Source: Cranoglanis bouderius (lineage: Eukaryota; Chordata; Actinopteri; Siluriformes; Cranoglanididae). Taken from it: a DNA stretch of 64,000 bases. This document shows, piece after piece, positions 51,345 to 63,735 of this stretch. The position numbers and the translations under genes were made by a program. The notes beneath the pieces were generated by a model. The model worked only from the letters and a program-made list of their open reading frames with translations. It did no database searches and was not told the origin of the DNA. Position 1 is the stretch's first letter, and each line of letters begins with the position of its first letter. The stretch lies in assembly GCA_023630585.1 (NCBI GenBank), contig CM042565.1:14770513-14834512 (forward strand), written 5' to 3'.

Positions 51345-51975
51345 CAGAAATGAGAGTCGACTCCTTAAACGGCTATTTAGAAATGAGAGTCGACTCTTTA
51401 AACGGCTATTCAAAAATGCGAGTCGACACAAAAACGGCTATTCATAAATGCGAGTCGACTCCTTGAACGGCTATTTAGAAATGAGTGTCGACTCACAAAC
51501 GGCTATTCAAAAATGCGAGTCGACACAAAAACGGCTATTCATAAATGCGAGTCGACTCCTTGAACGGGTATTTAGAAATGAGGGTCGACTCCTTAAACGG
51601 CTATTTAGAAATGAGAGTCGACTCCCAAACGACTATTCAAAAATGCGAATCGACACAAAAACGGCTTTTCAGAAATGCGAGTCGACTCCTTGAACGGCTA
51701 TTTAGAAATGAGACTCGACTCCTTAAACGGCTATTTAGAAATGAGAGTCGACTTCACAAACGGCTATTCAAAAATGCGAGTCAACTCCTTGAACGGCTAT
51801 TTAGAAATGCGAGTCGACTCCTTGAACGGCTATTTAGAAATGAGGGTCGACTCCCAAACGGCTACTCAGAAAGTCGACTTCCATTTCTGAATAGCCATTT
51901 AAGAGTCGACTCTTATTTCTGAATAGCCGTTTGGGAGTCGACTCCCAAACGGTTATTCAGAAATGCGAGCCGATT
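51345..51975. repeat. 33-bp minisatellite with a SalI palindrome in each unit
   Basis: The array has about 17-18 units of 31-34 bp, each with GAGTCGACTC or a variant, then AAACGGCTATTTAGAAATG. Most units are 33 bp, which keeps one frame open (MRVDSLNGYLE repeated). From about 51872 to 51940 the units run in the opposite orientation and then revert. It lies in the rabepk 5' UTR intron. Confidence 0.9.
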
Positions 51976-52262
51976 CAAAGAGAACGATACCTCAATGATA
52001 TAAACACTATTAATTGCACTATACGGCTCAGATAGAGCTGTGAGGTTTATCGGAATTACTTAATGTTCTGAGCGATCTGTGATTCTTTTAGCTAATCAAG
52101 CATAAAAAAAATACATTATAACCGGCCACATGATGACAGTGCGGTTAATGACAGCCTCAGTAACGCTAGCAACCGGAAGTTGTCTGTCGTGCTGTCTAGC
52201 TAACTACCTAATAAATTAAGTCACATGATTATATCTAGCAGACGCACAAAATTTAAACCTAC

Positions 52263-52330
52263 CTTTCGTAATTAAAGACCAAACGGATTACGAGCACAGA
52301 CTTCTGCTAACGCTGCTCAAATCAAATATG
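52263..52330 (-). promoter_or_regulatory. rabepk: Probable 5' UTR exon and promoter of rabepk
   Basis: On the minus strand an exon ends at 52263 with ACGAAAG/GTAGGT. The first coding exon has an acceptor (TTTCTAG) about 20 bases before its ATG, so an upstream leader exon is needed. A CCGGAAGT ETS-type site lies nearby at about 52171, inside the intron. The 5' boundary is uncertain. Confidence 0.45.
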
Positions 52331-52339
52331 GAGTGGCTG

Positions 52340-53450
52340 CGTCCCAAATTACTCCACATTAAAATGTACAATGCATTGCGTAGTGCCGCGGTGTCAACCT
52401 GATAAACACTACACAGAACACATATGTAAGGGAATAGGAAGCCATTTGGAATCCAACCGAATTTTGTTACCCAGGGCAACCCGCGCTTCTTCTGCGGAAG
52501 TTTGTGTTGCCTACACGCGTGTGTGTTGGAGAGAAACTGCTGATGTCGCCATCTAGCGGATGATCATGAAAACGCCACAATAATGACCAGCAAAACAGGC
52601 TATAGCCCGGTCAAGCTCAAACTTTCACAGGTTTAAATTAAAGCTCCTAAAACATTTTACTATATAATAAGCATTTTTAGATCTATACATTACTTATTTC
52701 TTGTTTTCAGTCTTGAGATAGCATTTAAATACAGAATTCTATAATTATATAAATAGCTTATTTTGGATTGATGAATATATTTGATATATATTAAACACTA
52801 GGTTTAAATCTGAACTTGAACTTGAACTTTAAATACTAGTTAATCAGTTATTTCTGAAATGTTTATAATAGTGTGTATTAAGAGCCAATTACCCTCAAAA
52901 ACTGTACGGAGAGAATTTATGCAAGGCAAATTATGATTTCATTTCATTTTTCATTGATTGCTTTATAATGTTTACTGCTCAGTATAGTAATTACTTTATT
53001 TTACTGTATAGAAACTTTTCATTGCATTTTTCCTGAATTAATATTTGCTCTAGAAAATTTGCACAGTTGTGTTTGTAGCTGTTTTGGACAAAGTTTGGAC
53101 TTGAGAACGCACATTTTATTCTCAAGGTTCTTATCTTTTAAAATTGAAATATCAAAGGACAACAATGACAATATTATTGCATTACACCACTAAAATCTAA
53201 TAACAAAAGCAATTTAACAAACCTTTACAGCCAAGATATGTCCCAAATGGACATATAGTGCACTACACAGGCTCCAGAAGCCATTAGTGTCTCCCTTTTT
53301 TCCTTCCTTCCTTATGATAATGTGAAATACCAAATCTTAAATAAGGATAAATGTTTATAAACTGAGATTCCAAACCACCACATGGGGTCACTGTTGGAGA
53401 AGTTATGAGTTATAGATGGTTTCCAAACACAGCTGGGACTTGATGATGAT
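52340..53450. other. Intergenic, no gene seen
   Basis: AT-rich, without recognisable exons. A 61-codon frame at 52371-52556 has no recognised similarity. Confidence 0.5.
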
Positions 53451-53454
53451 GAGC

Positions 53455-54235
53455 TGTTTACCCCCTGCCACCCTCTACTCACCCCCTGCCAGCCTCTATT
53501 CATCCCCTGCCACCCTATACTCACCCCCAGCCACCCACTATTCACACCCAGCCACCATCTATTCATCCCCTGCCACCCTATACTCACCCTCAGTCACCCT
53601 TTATTCACCCCCTGCCACCCTCTACTCGCTCCCAGCCACCCTCTAAACATCCCTTGCCACCCTCTATACACCTCTGCCCCTCTATCCACCAGTTCCCACT
53701 CTATTCACCCCCTGCAATCCTCTACTCACCCCTTGCAACCCTCTATTCACCCCCTACCACCTTGTTTCCACCCATGCCCTTTTATTCACCCCCTGCCACC
53801 CTCTATTCACCCACTGCCACTCTCTTTCCACCCCCTGCCAACTCTATTCACCACTTGCCATCCTCTATTCACCCCTTGCAACCCTCTATTCACCCCCTGT
53901 ACCCCTCTTTCCTCCCACTGCCACCCTCTTCCCACCCCTGCCCCCTCTGTTCACCCCTTCCCACCCTCTAATCACCCCTGCCACCTCTTTCCACCCCTGC
54001 CCCCTCTATTCACCCCCTGCCACCCTGTATTCACCCCTTGCCACTCTCTACTCACTCTCTGCCACCCTCTAATCACCCCGTCACCTCTTTCCATCCCTGC
54101 CACCTTCTATTCACCCCCTGCCATTCTCTTTCCACCCTCTGCAACATTTTTTTCACTCCCTGCCACCCCAACATCCCTGCCACTCCCGCCACCCTCTGTT
54201 CACCCCATGCCCCCTTCTGTCCCCCCTCTGCAGCT
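53455..54235. repeat. 21-bp pyrimidine-rich minisatellite
   Basis: About 35 degenerate units of the type CACCCTCTATTCACCCCCTGC. The plus strand is nearly all C and T. The 185-codon frame at 53733-54290 (IHPLPPS repeated) is a product of the 21-bp period. Confidence 0.93.
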
Positions 54236-54959
54236 AAAACCAGAACAGCCTGCATTATGTTTTTTATCTAAAAAGTGCCTGATTACTTAATATCTTACTT
54301 TCTTTAACAATTTACAAACCTCAGTAACATTTCATTTGTTTGGAAATTAATGTTTGGAAACCGAAAATTCGCCCTTTTCCACTGACACATTCAGGCAGAA
54401 ACGTGTGTAAACATTAAACAGCACTGTACATGTGGTTGTGTGTAGGGATACAGGGCTGTAGGGATTAGACGGCTGATGTCTGACTCTCTCTGCACTGATT
54501 CAGGTCATTCTCAGGTCAGTGTGCCAAACACACCACTGACACAAACACCATCATCAAATCCCCGTCATTAAAACCCCGAAACCTGATTTCAGCTCCGACT
54601 CTTTCAGCTCCGGGACACAGTTTTACTTAAAAAAAAAACAGGATGAAATTACGAATGCAAAAAAATGATAAGCCACAAAAAAAAACCCCATAAAGTGGCA
54701 AGTAAAGAAAGATGCACACAAATAAAAAGAAAAATACAAAGCAAAAATGACAAGGAAAAGAAACAATACAAAAAAATATATACAAAGAAAGTGGAATAAT
54801 TGAGACTCACAAAAAATGACTCACGAATAAAAATACAAGAAGTGTTAAGCAATGAAGAAAGATAATTAATGAAAGGTTTACAGTAAATGACACAAAGAAA
54901 TTGACGGAAAGAAAAAGAAAAAAAAATATGCCAAAAAATATGGCACAAAGAAAGTGTGT

Positions 54960-55145
54960 GTTCAATGTTTTCAGTGTGTGTTCAATGTGTTGAGTGTGTA
55001 TCATCTCATTGTCAGCGGCAACCAGGTGTAAGATGTTGGGCCCTTGAGCAGGGCCCTTAACCCTCAATTGCTCAGATGTATAAATGAGATAAATGTAAGT
55101 CGCTCTGGATAACGGCGTCTGCCAAATGCAGTAAATGTAAATGTA
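54960..55145 (+). repeat. SINE 3' half
   Basis: TTGGGCCCTTGAGCAGGGCC, TTAACCCTCAATTGCTCAGA, GTAAGTCGCTCTGGATAACG and CGTCTGCCAAATGCAGTAAA form the classic tail of fish tRNA-derived SINEs. Confidence 0.8.
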
Positions 55146-55162
55146 AGATGGTGCTGATCCTT

Positions 55163-55174
55163 TCTCTCTCTCTC

Positions 55175-55216
<42 letters not shown>

Positions 55217-55276
55217 TATCTTTCTGTTTGCTTGTATCTCTGCATCTTTATCTCTTGGTCTGTCACTACATGTTTT

Positions 55277-55356
<80 letters not shown>
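55163..55356. repeat. Two CT microsatellites
   Basis: CT runs at 55163-55211 and 55279-55356 with a few interruptions. The minus-strand ERERER frame here is an artefact. Confidence 0.95.
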
Positions 55357-55361
<5 letters not shown>

Positions 55362-55649
55362 TCTCAGGTTGCGAGGAGCAGGTTCAGGTTTCTGTTCTCT
55401 GTAGTAATGACTGTGTGTCACATTGTTATGGACGTTTCTACTTTACACAAAGTGTCCTTTGCCAATCGATCACATTCTCCTGATTCCTCTTTCTATCTCC
55501 AAACCTATGGTGAGTTTCACATTTTAAAAGAAATACTTATTCACAACTCTTCTTCATTCTTTCTTTCTTTTCTTTTTTCACCCTTTTTTTTTTTTTACTT
55601 GAGTTTGAAAAACTTGATGCCACATTTGATCCTTAGTCGATCTTCCACC

Positions 55650-57500
55650 CGCTGATCTCCTTCAGTTCACAGTTGCTGACGGTCTGTTTTTATTCTTCTT
55701 CAGTTGCTATCGGTCTGTTTTTATCCAATTTGTTAAAGAAATTCAAGAAACTGTGGTGGATCAGGCCGAATAATCGTTTGCACTGAATTGGCACTGCGGG
55801 TCATGTGACTTATTGTAACAATTAATATATTATTAACACATTACTGTAATATTCCTTGCTTTTTTCCCCCTCCCCTTGTTTTCATTAGTTTCATTTTTAT
55901 GTCAAATTCTTTTTCAGTCATACCCAAATTTATTGGCACCTTTGTGAGGGTATGCAATAAATTACTGCATAAAGTTACCATTACACACAATTATTGAATT
56001 ATTTTTTCACTCAAAGAACTGGATAAACCACTAACTATTTGCTTTAACAAAAATCTTCCTGAAACCATCGTGTATTAAATATTTCAGTAACACTTCCTAT
56101 GTTATAAGGTTATAGTTGAATATAACGAACAATGAACATATTCATGTATCATGTTATACAGCACTCAAACGATATTTTACACGTTGTTATAATAATTTAT
56201 GAAAATGAATTATACACATGATAGCAATGTTTATTATGCACTGTGAATTGTTAACGTGGTGAATTTGAAGTAGTGCTCATAACATATTATTAACACCATC
56301 ACCAAAGCAACCAAACAGTTAATAAACTGTTATGTTATGACATAATGTGTTATAAACAGCGCATATAAGCGAGCTATACTGTAAATGCATTATAAACGTT
56401 GCTACAAACAGTAATGCCTTTTCATAAAGAATTATAACAATGTGAATAATGCTTCATGAATGCACCATAACAGGTCATTATACTGTATATAAGTCTGACC
56501 AATATACAGTATATATCTTTAAAAAAAAAAAATAAAAAAATTACCATGCTTATGAATAAAAACTACTCATAATGAATAAAAACACTACTCATCTTGATTT
56601 ATTTTTCACATATTTTAATATAATAATAGTCGAAAAAACACAAAACAAAAACAGATTGTTACAGTACATTCCCAAATGCCCAAAGGTTAGAAATCCTTAT
56701 TGTCATTTCCGCAGGCCTGAACTCCACTCATAAAGCTTGTATTACAGCGACGCTATGCTAACAGCACAGGTGGCTAAGCTCAGGTGCTCACCTTGCACTT
56801 ATTTTGGGGGTAATTAGCAGCTCGTCTCTTTAGGAGCATTTAATCATTTATGCTGCTGTCACTGAGCCTCAAAGGCCAAAGTCATCAATAATGAAGGGTT
56901 TAGTTCCAGCGGATTAGCATCGAAGAACACCGGGAGTGGGATCCATGATTCACTGATTCACTGAGTCATTGATTCACTTTCATTATTTGACTCAGCATTT
57001 CAGGCTTCACAATAACACTAAACTAATCCTGTTTTAATGCTGTAGAATCGGGTTACTGGAAGTAGATGTGAATTAAACCTGTGTTCAGGCAGCTTTCTCA
57101 GCTTTTCTCGGAGGTCCAATCCGAGAGAAATCAATACTTTTGGTTAGTTTTCTATTTGGTGTGACTTGGTGATTTGGTGTGACACACCACGTGCTTGAGT
57201 GCAGGTGAGCATTCATTTTCTATGTCCAGTACGTGCCTGACACGGAGCCACAATTTCAGAAACTATGAGCTATATTCTATGCATGTTAGATTCGACACCG
57301 TAAAGCGCCACTGTAAAGCGCCATTTGTAAAACAAATCCAAAAGGTTATCCCAAATGATTCCTTGGACCAATCCTACGGAGCATGAGGTCGGATGTTTCT
57401 TCAGTTCCCCACTCACAACTTTAGTTCCTGCCTGCGATTAGTTTCCATTTACTGTTTAACTCCCAAAAATGAAAAATAACTGTGGTTTCATCTTACTCTA
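55650..57500. other. Intergenic with worn repeats, no gene seen
   Basis: CAAATTTATTGGCACC at about 55926 looks like a Tc1 terminus. About 56090-56470 is rich in GTTATAA/TTATAAC words, suggesting an old inverted-repeat element. No exons recognised. Confidence 0.4.
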
Positions 57501-58050
57501 TCAATATACAGCCTGTCATTCACAGTGTATAGAGATGTTATGAAGAAAAATAAAGCTTGGAAGGAAGTAGCAGAGATCGTTGGTGCCTCTGGTGTACATG
57601 TACAGAGTCTGTTGTCTGTCCTGAGCAGTTAAACTACCCACTGTTCTTCGGAAAAAATCCTCCAGGTCCAGCACCTTCTGCATATTCGAGCCCTTTCCAA
57701 CCATAACTATATGATGTTGAGATCCATCTTTTCACACTGAGGACAACTGAGGGACTCGTACACAACTATTACAAAAGGTGCCAACATTCACTGATGCTCA
57801 AGAAGGCAACACGATACATTAAGAGCCTGGGGGGGTGGGGGGTGTAAACTTTTGAACAGGATGAACAGGATTGTTTAAAGATCTTATTTTTTTTTTTCCA
57901 TTTAGTACCGCCCTTCAGAAACTACATAAGATATTTACATGTTTCCCAGAAGACAAAATAATAACAATTTACACCGATCATCCTGTTCACAATTTTACAA
58001 CCCCCCGTCTCTTAATGTATCGTGTTGCCTTCTTGAGAATCAAGCAACGG
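57500..58050. repeat. Fish interspersed repeat with internal inverted arms
   Basis: TCAAGAAGGCAACACGATAC and TTAAGAGCCTGGGGGGG near 57797-57835 are inverted at 57995-58040 (CCCCCCGTCTCTTAATGTATC, CGTGTTGCCTTCTTGAGAAT). The intervening CCCTTCAGAAACTACATAAG and ACATGTTTCCCAGAAGACAA are known to me from a common fish DNA-transposon-derived repeat. Confidence 0.6.
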
Positions 58051-59009
58051 AAAACAGGCCACGCCCACAAGCGACGTTTCATTTTCTTAAGCTTGAGAAC
58101 CGATTGAACGTTGCACAGGAAAAACAGGCGTCTTTAACGTCCATTTTGAATATATTACTATGCCGAAGGATGAACGGGGGAATAGTAAGAGAGCAGGCAC
58201 TTCGGCATTATGGAAAATACATTTAGGCCATTAAACACTGTCCATCGCTGACCGAGCACACACACTGGCCAATAATCACCCACCCTGGGTTTATCCTCGA
58301 TACCGATGGTTCAGGATTTTCAGGATTTCAGGATGTTTTCCAGTAATGGGAACTTCTCTACACACTGGCTGTGTTAACCGCCTCCTGTGATGGATGTGTC
58401 AGATTTGTCTGCTAAATAACGCACAAGTTTGTGTCGAACTGGAGACTGGAAGGAAGCGTGGGCTGGATAATGAGAGAAAACAGAAAGGAAGTGGGCGGAA
58501 TAAGGAAGGAAAAAAGGTGCACAGGTTTGGCTGCTGGCTCACTGTAATGAAGGGGGATGGAAGGAGAGGCAAAGCGGCGAGGGAGGGATAATGAAAGGAA
58601 AGAATGACGGCTGTGTGAAGGTTTCTCGTGGAGGCTGCAGAACTAATTCGGGGATAACAAGCAAACTGCTGCTGCAGTCTCAGGATCTCACTGACAGGAT
58701 GCCCCGTGGGCTGCTGGGTAATCGGAACATTTTGTTGAGAATAGCACGTTGTCATGTCCGTGTCATGTCCATTCCTAATGACCACACAGTTTGTAGGGTT
58801 TTTTTTCTCTTCTTACAGAAACTACTCTGTACCAAAGCATACAGCGTGACACTGACAGCTTTATCTGAGTCCATATTAAAGCGCTGTTTGTTTACTAATT
58901 TGGTCAAGAGTAGGCCATTTTTCCCCCCTGTTTTCTTTCCAGTTGCTGTTTTCACAATCAGAACATGTTACATTTAAATAACGTCAGCTAATGTTACTTC
59001 CATTCATGA

Positions 59010-59345
59010 CTCCATCTTTAGGTGTAATGCTGAACTGGTATATTCCTGACTGCTTAAATATTCCTGTCCTATGTTTCATGGAACATAAAAAACAACAACA
59101 TAATAAACCATGGTGGATGCTGCCACCCCCATGCTTCACAATTGGGATGGTGTTTTTTTTTTTTTTTTGTCAAGTTTTGTTTCATCTGACCAGAGAACAC
59201 TCCTCCATAAGGCTGGTGATCTCCTGCAAACTTCAGTCTGTCTTTTGTTTTTATGCCAGACATATTATTAGACACTTCCTAGATCCTGTAAAGACATATG
59301 AATTCTACAGGCTTCACTGGAAGCCTTTGTGTTCACGTTAAGAGA
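59010..59345 (-). mobile_element. Tc1/mariner transposase remnant
   Basis: On the minus strand GGGGGTGGCAGCATCCACCA encodes the EAWGWQHPPW type sequence of Tc1 transposases, followed by a poly-A run. Only about 100 residues of decayed coding sequence remain. Confidence 0.55.
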
Positions 59346-60277
59346 ATGTAATTCCACTGCTCTGGCAAATTTCAAAGTTTCACACCCCCTGTTGCGTAGC
59401 CATGTTCATTTCTGATCACAAACATGCGGAAAATGATGTATGTCATCTGATAGAATTCATGCATATGATAAAATTCACTGCAAGCACAGTCTTGTCTTCA
59501 GTATTCAGTCTTCAGTTTTCAGTATGCACTCGATATCAATGTTATATTAACGTTATATTTATTATGTTAAGAAAATGTAATAAAGGAATAGTTATTAGTG
59601 AATCAAGGAATCAACACTTAAAATTGATACTCTTTAGGCGCGCCACACAATATTTGTTTTACACTTCATACTAATGGTGTCTATGAGAATTTTATCGAAT
59701 GCCTTTAATAAAACATTTCGCAGTTTATAGGTTCTTACAATGTCTTATTTTTTTTGACCAATTTTTAAAAATTGTTTATGTAACTGATAATTAAATACAT
59801 TGATAATTCTATTGGGTCTGTGGCAATAATAGTGATTAAATTGTTCAAAAACCTTTGATTGGCAGTGTATACTGAATACATTTTAATGTCTGGGAAATAA
59901 AAGATTTTTGAATAAATGCATACTTCACTTCACTTTCAAAAAAATAAAATAAATAAAAATAAAAATTCCCCCCTGTGCAAGTCCACAAACATACAGAAGG
60001 TAAGAAGCACTCAAAAACACAACCGCATGTCTGAATTCCAAGCGTATTCATGATCCTTGAATCCTCGAATCCTCCGCGTCTCAACTTAGCGTCACTGTAG
60101 ACTCATCCTTGTGTCCTCTCATTCGTGTCCAGCATTTGTTCTCCCCTGAGAGAGAGAGAGAGTGTGTCTCATATGAAGAGCAGCCAAACATGGAGACCTG
60201 AATCCCTTTATACCATGACAGGATCAATGCCAGGCTCCTCACTGGCACAGACAGCCAGACAGACATGTGAAGCCCCC

Positions 60278-60333
<56 letters not shown>

Positions 60334-61140
60334 CACCATGTGTGTATGTGTGTGCACGCTCCAGACTGCCAGGCTTTCCCTCGGACCTCCTGCTAATTCA
60401 AACAAAGTGCAATTAAAGCACACAGTGAGCACAGAGAAGATCCAAACACAACCTCAGTGTGCCTCATCTCCCCCATCCATCAGCAGCCATGTGTTTTTCC
60501 CTCCAATTTCATCATCTCCTAATTCCCACCCACTAACCTGCTTTCCACTTTCACATGACAGCAACGAACATGGCAGGGTGAAGGCTAACACGTGCCTGAA
60601 GCCAACTAGCGTAATTTTTTGTTCTGCTGCTCATGGAGGGCAGTGTAACACACTCAACAGGAAAGCGCTGTCCGCCGTCTTCCGCATACACGAATTCACA
60701 GACGCCCATGATTGGCTAGTGTTGCTGTGATTGACAGGGGAGAGGAGAGAGAGTAACGCCATTCCCTCCAACGCCTCGTCTGGATACAGAACACTCTGGA
60801 GCTCTCGTCAGACATGTTTAAACGTTAACGTAATAAAACAAGACTGGTCTGGAGGGAGTGCTTTAATTAGTTGGCAGATTATTTAACCGCATATTTGAAC
60901 CTGTGTATAAATTACTCTCTCAACTTTAACTACATTTACAAATGGTTACTTCGCTAATACACCGCTATATTTATCCAGACATCCTTTCATTAAAAAAAAA
61001 AAACTTTCTCTGAAAGGACAAATGATCCAGGTTCAGTGCTTAATTGACAAATGCCTTCGACTGAATAATTCATAAAGGCATTCTACAAAAATATGTCCAT
61101 TTCACATGTAATGTTGTCGTGCTGTTGTGGGAAAACATTC
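59346..61140. other. Intergenic with a GT microsatellite, no gene seen
   Basis: A GT tract occupies 60281-60331. The 201-codon frame over 60125-60730 passes through it and shows no domain. The stretch at 60650-60790 is less AT-rich and may be regulatory, but nothing proves it. Confidence 0.45.
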
Positions 61141-61169
61141 AACGCTAGGGTGGTGTGATGAAGCTGATG

Positions 61170-61495
61170 AAGAAGTTACTGTCACCATGCTTAATTTGGT
61201 TATTTTCCAATAACAGCACCTCTCAAAACAAATGTTTTATTCCTCTTATACCGCAACAATTTTGTACGTTGTACTTTTATCCATTTATAGTTGCATTTAA
61301 GGTTGTGGAACATCCGAGATTCGTTAGTTCCTTTTTATCGCTTATGTTATAGCAGCTATAAACATTCCTTCCCTCAGCAGCCTCTCTTATTTATTAAAAC
61401 AAACGCATCAATATAAACCGTGCAATCTAGTCAGAGCTGCTGATATAGAAAATGAATCAACACCTTCCGACCAATCAGAGTTGAGGATTCAAGAG
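61170..61495 (-). repeat. Reversed copy of the dispersed repeat family
   Basis: Read on the minus strand it starts TCTGATTGGTCGGAAGGTGT, then TGTTTATAGCTGCTATAACA, GATGTTCCACAACCTTAAAT, GAGGAATAAAACATTTG and GTTATTGGAAAATAACCAAA, in the order of the other copies. Confidence 0.65.
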
Positions 61496-61750
61496 CGTCG
61501 TGGTGGTTAACAACTGCTCCAACTTCAAATGTATTTCTGTGTTGTTCTTCGTGCAGGTTATAAAGTATGTGATCATTAGAAATAAAAAGTTAAATGTATT
61601 AAAAAAAAACAAAAAAAAAAACCTCTGTAAATATAATGTCTCTCTGTTTCTCATATATTGGGACTGTGGCTTTATGTACAGATGTTGGTTTAACAAAAAA
61701 TAATCCTGCGCTGGTGCCTCAGGCCGGGTCTAAAATAAGATACTGGGAGT

Positions 61751-61756
<6 letters not shown>

Positions 61757-61802
<46 letters not shown>
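61757..61802. repeat. GA microsatellite
   Basis: About 23 GA units followed by a short G run. Confidence 0.95.
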
Positions 61803-61808
<6 letters not shown>

Positions 61809-62910
61809 ACAAAGAAAACAGAAACAGAGACAGCGAGAGATGATTAAAAATGAGACGTGCAGACACACAGAGTGTGGGTTTAAACATTGAGACCGTCTCG
61901 GCTGTACGACAGCTTCATCTCACATCCTTTGTCTCCTCATCCTTCTTCATTCTTACTGCTAGCAAGGAGGAACAGAGCGACACTCAATGCAATATTCACG
62001 CATGAGTTATATAAGCACGTCCTGATTTGGCATCCCTGAGCTGACAAGTTAACTTTGCTCGGCTAGTCACAATCTCCATCACGTTACCACTGCCGTTTCT
62101 TTCTACTACCATTAAACAGCTATGTGTTTAGCTTAACTAAATGTTAATGTTACTATTTCATCTCCAGTATCAGATTTCACGTAGCCAGCGGGGTTTGCTA
62201 GCACGCTAGTTACACGTTAGGTATACTGTTATGGCGATGTTGTTGAATTGGTGGATAAAGGGGAAAATTGTTCTTCCGTCAGCACAGGAAGTTGAGCGCA
62301 CTATATCTGCTTTAAGACTGTTGCTAAGCAACTGGGTAATATGGATGACCAAAACAACTCAGTGTTATTTTACTAGAAATGAGGCTAACTGCTTGAGCAT
62401 GCTAGCCTGTAACCATTAAGTCTGAACTTGACTTGAAAATGTCGGTATCCCCAATGATTTCCGCTGTCATTACACATTTGCAGTGTCTGTATACAACATT
62501 TAATGTTTTGTCAATGTTATTTTACCAGAAATGTTGCTAACAATTGAGCTAGCTAATTTCTAATTCCTAATTAGAAGTACTAATTCCTTATAGAAGATGA
62601 AACTTTTACATGCTTACTAGGTGACAAAAAAAACCCAACAAAAACCCTCTGCAAATTATAGTCTGGAAAATGCAGTAATTGGAATTGTAATCTCATACAC
62701 TTTGTGTTATTGTTGACTATATGATACTTTCCACCAATTACTTGTAATTGGTGTAATTACAACTAATTCCAGTAATAAAAATCCATAACATGTATTTTTT
62801 TTTTTTTTAGATGTAAATGTAATAATTTGTGCAGTAGAGGGACAATTATGTGATGAACAAGAGCATAATGTATCACACTGTCTCAGATTTTGCTCATTTT
62901 ATCTCCACAG

Positions 62911-63735
62911 GGCAGCTCCGATTAGCGATCGCGTTTAGGGATGGCGTCCTCATCGTTGACAGTGAGTATGTAAACGCAGTAAACTCCAGGACTCACAGTT
63001 AAAGTGCGAACTGAATAGTGATGTGTAACACTTTCGATGTTTTCTATATAGTTTGTTAATGTATTATATATAGTAGCGTTAGTGTCACTATTCAGCATAA
63101 AGCCAAATGGCATTTTTATCACTGATCATAATAATCTGTGTATAGACCCGTTTATACAGTATAAAGAACACAGAAACAAGAGGATATAAATAGACAAACT
63201 GATCAAGGGCTGAACAGAGAACAGGCAAGTAACAATCAGGAAACACACCAGTGACAGGACAGGGGCGGAGACAGTACCTGAATGTGTCATGGAGTCCTCC
63301 TTCGCATTGTGGTTCCCATGGCGACAAGCTCTCATGGTTGTGTTTGTTTCTGTTATGGTCCTGTCTCCTCCCCTCATCTTGTGATTGGCGTATTACCTGA
63401 TTGTGTGCACCTGTTTTGTATTAGTTCTCAATTGCCCATTAATACTTTGCGGCATGCTTTATTTTGTTAAGTCTAAGCCTTTGTTTCCATGTCGAAGTTC
63501 TGTATTCTTCCTGGTTTTGTTCTCTGCATGTTTATTGTGGATTTACGATTATCGGGTTGCCCTATGCTGAGTCTGTTTTGACTCCCGCGTTACAATTTGA
63601 ACACAGTGCCGAGAGAACAAATGAGTGAAAACATGTTAGCCAGAGTAGCCTCATCACCTCGATATAAGCCTAAAGGAACAAGTTTAAGACATCAGCACAC
63701 GTCCTGGCTGCTAGATTACTTTCGGAGTAGAAAAC
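62911..63735 (+). CDS. Candidate two-exon 5' end of an unrecognised gene
   Basis: A segment bounded by ATCTCCACAG and a GTATGT donor (62911-62965) contains ATGGCGTCC. A second (63607-63735) is bounded by AACACAG and GTAAGC. Joined, they give an open frame starting MASSSLTV and containing LARVASSPRYKPKGTSLRHQ and LLDYFRSRK. I recognise no family. The competing GTGAGT donor in exon 1 would break the frame, so the ATG in exon 2 (63621) could be the true start. The next exon would be near or beyond the right edge. This may be chance. Confidence 0.2.
63287..63593 (+). mobile_element. Candidate solo LTR
   Basis: The segment begins TGTCATGGAGTCC and ends GACTCCCGCGTTACA, so it has the TG...CA ends of an LTR, and its body (CCTGTCTCCTCC, TTCCTGGTTTTGTTCTCTG) resembles fish Gypsy-type LTRs. 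No primer-binding site, polypurine tract or coding sequence is next to it, and no exact target duplication is visible. It lies inside the intron of the candidate gene above. Confidence 0.4.

Noticed and set aside
51545..51922. 125-codon repeat protein with an 11-residue period
   Set aside because: It follows from a 33-bp minisatellite unit. The frame is broken by odd-length units, and the array lies in the rabepk 5' UTR intron.
51345..51975. CRISPR-like array of direct repeats
   Set aside because: There are no unique spacers; the units are contiguous, and the genome is a vertebrate's.
53733..54290. 185-codon open frame on the plus strand
   Set aside because: It is the 21-bp minisatellite read in one frame (seven-residue period); no start context, domain or splice structure.
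60125..60730. 201-codon frame on the plus strand
   Set aside because: It reads through a long GT microsatellite as poly(Cys-Val), and the flanks have no recognisable domain.
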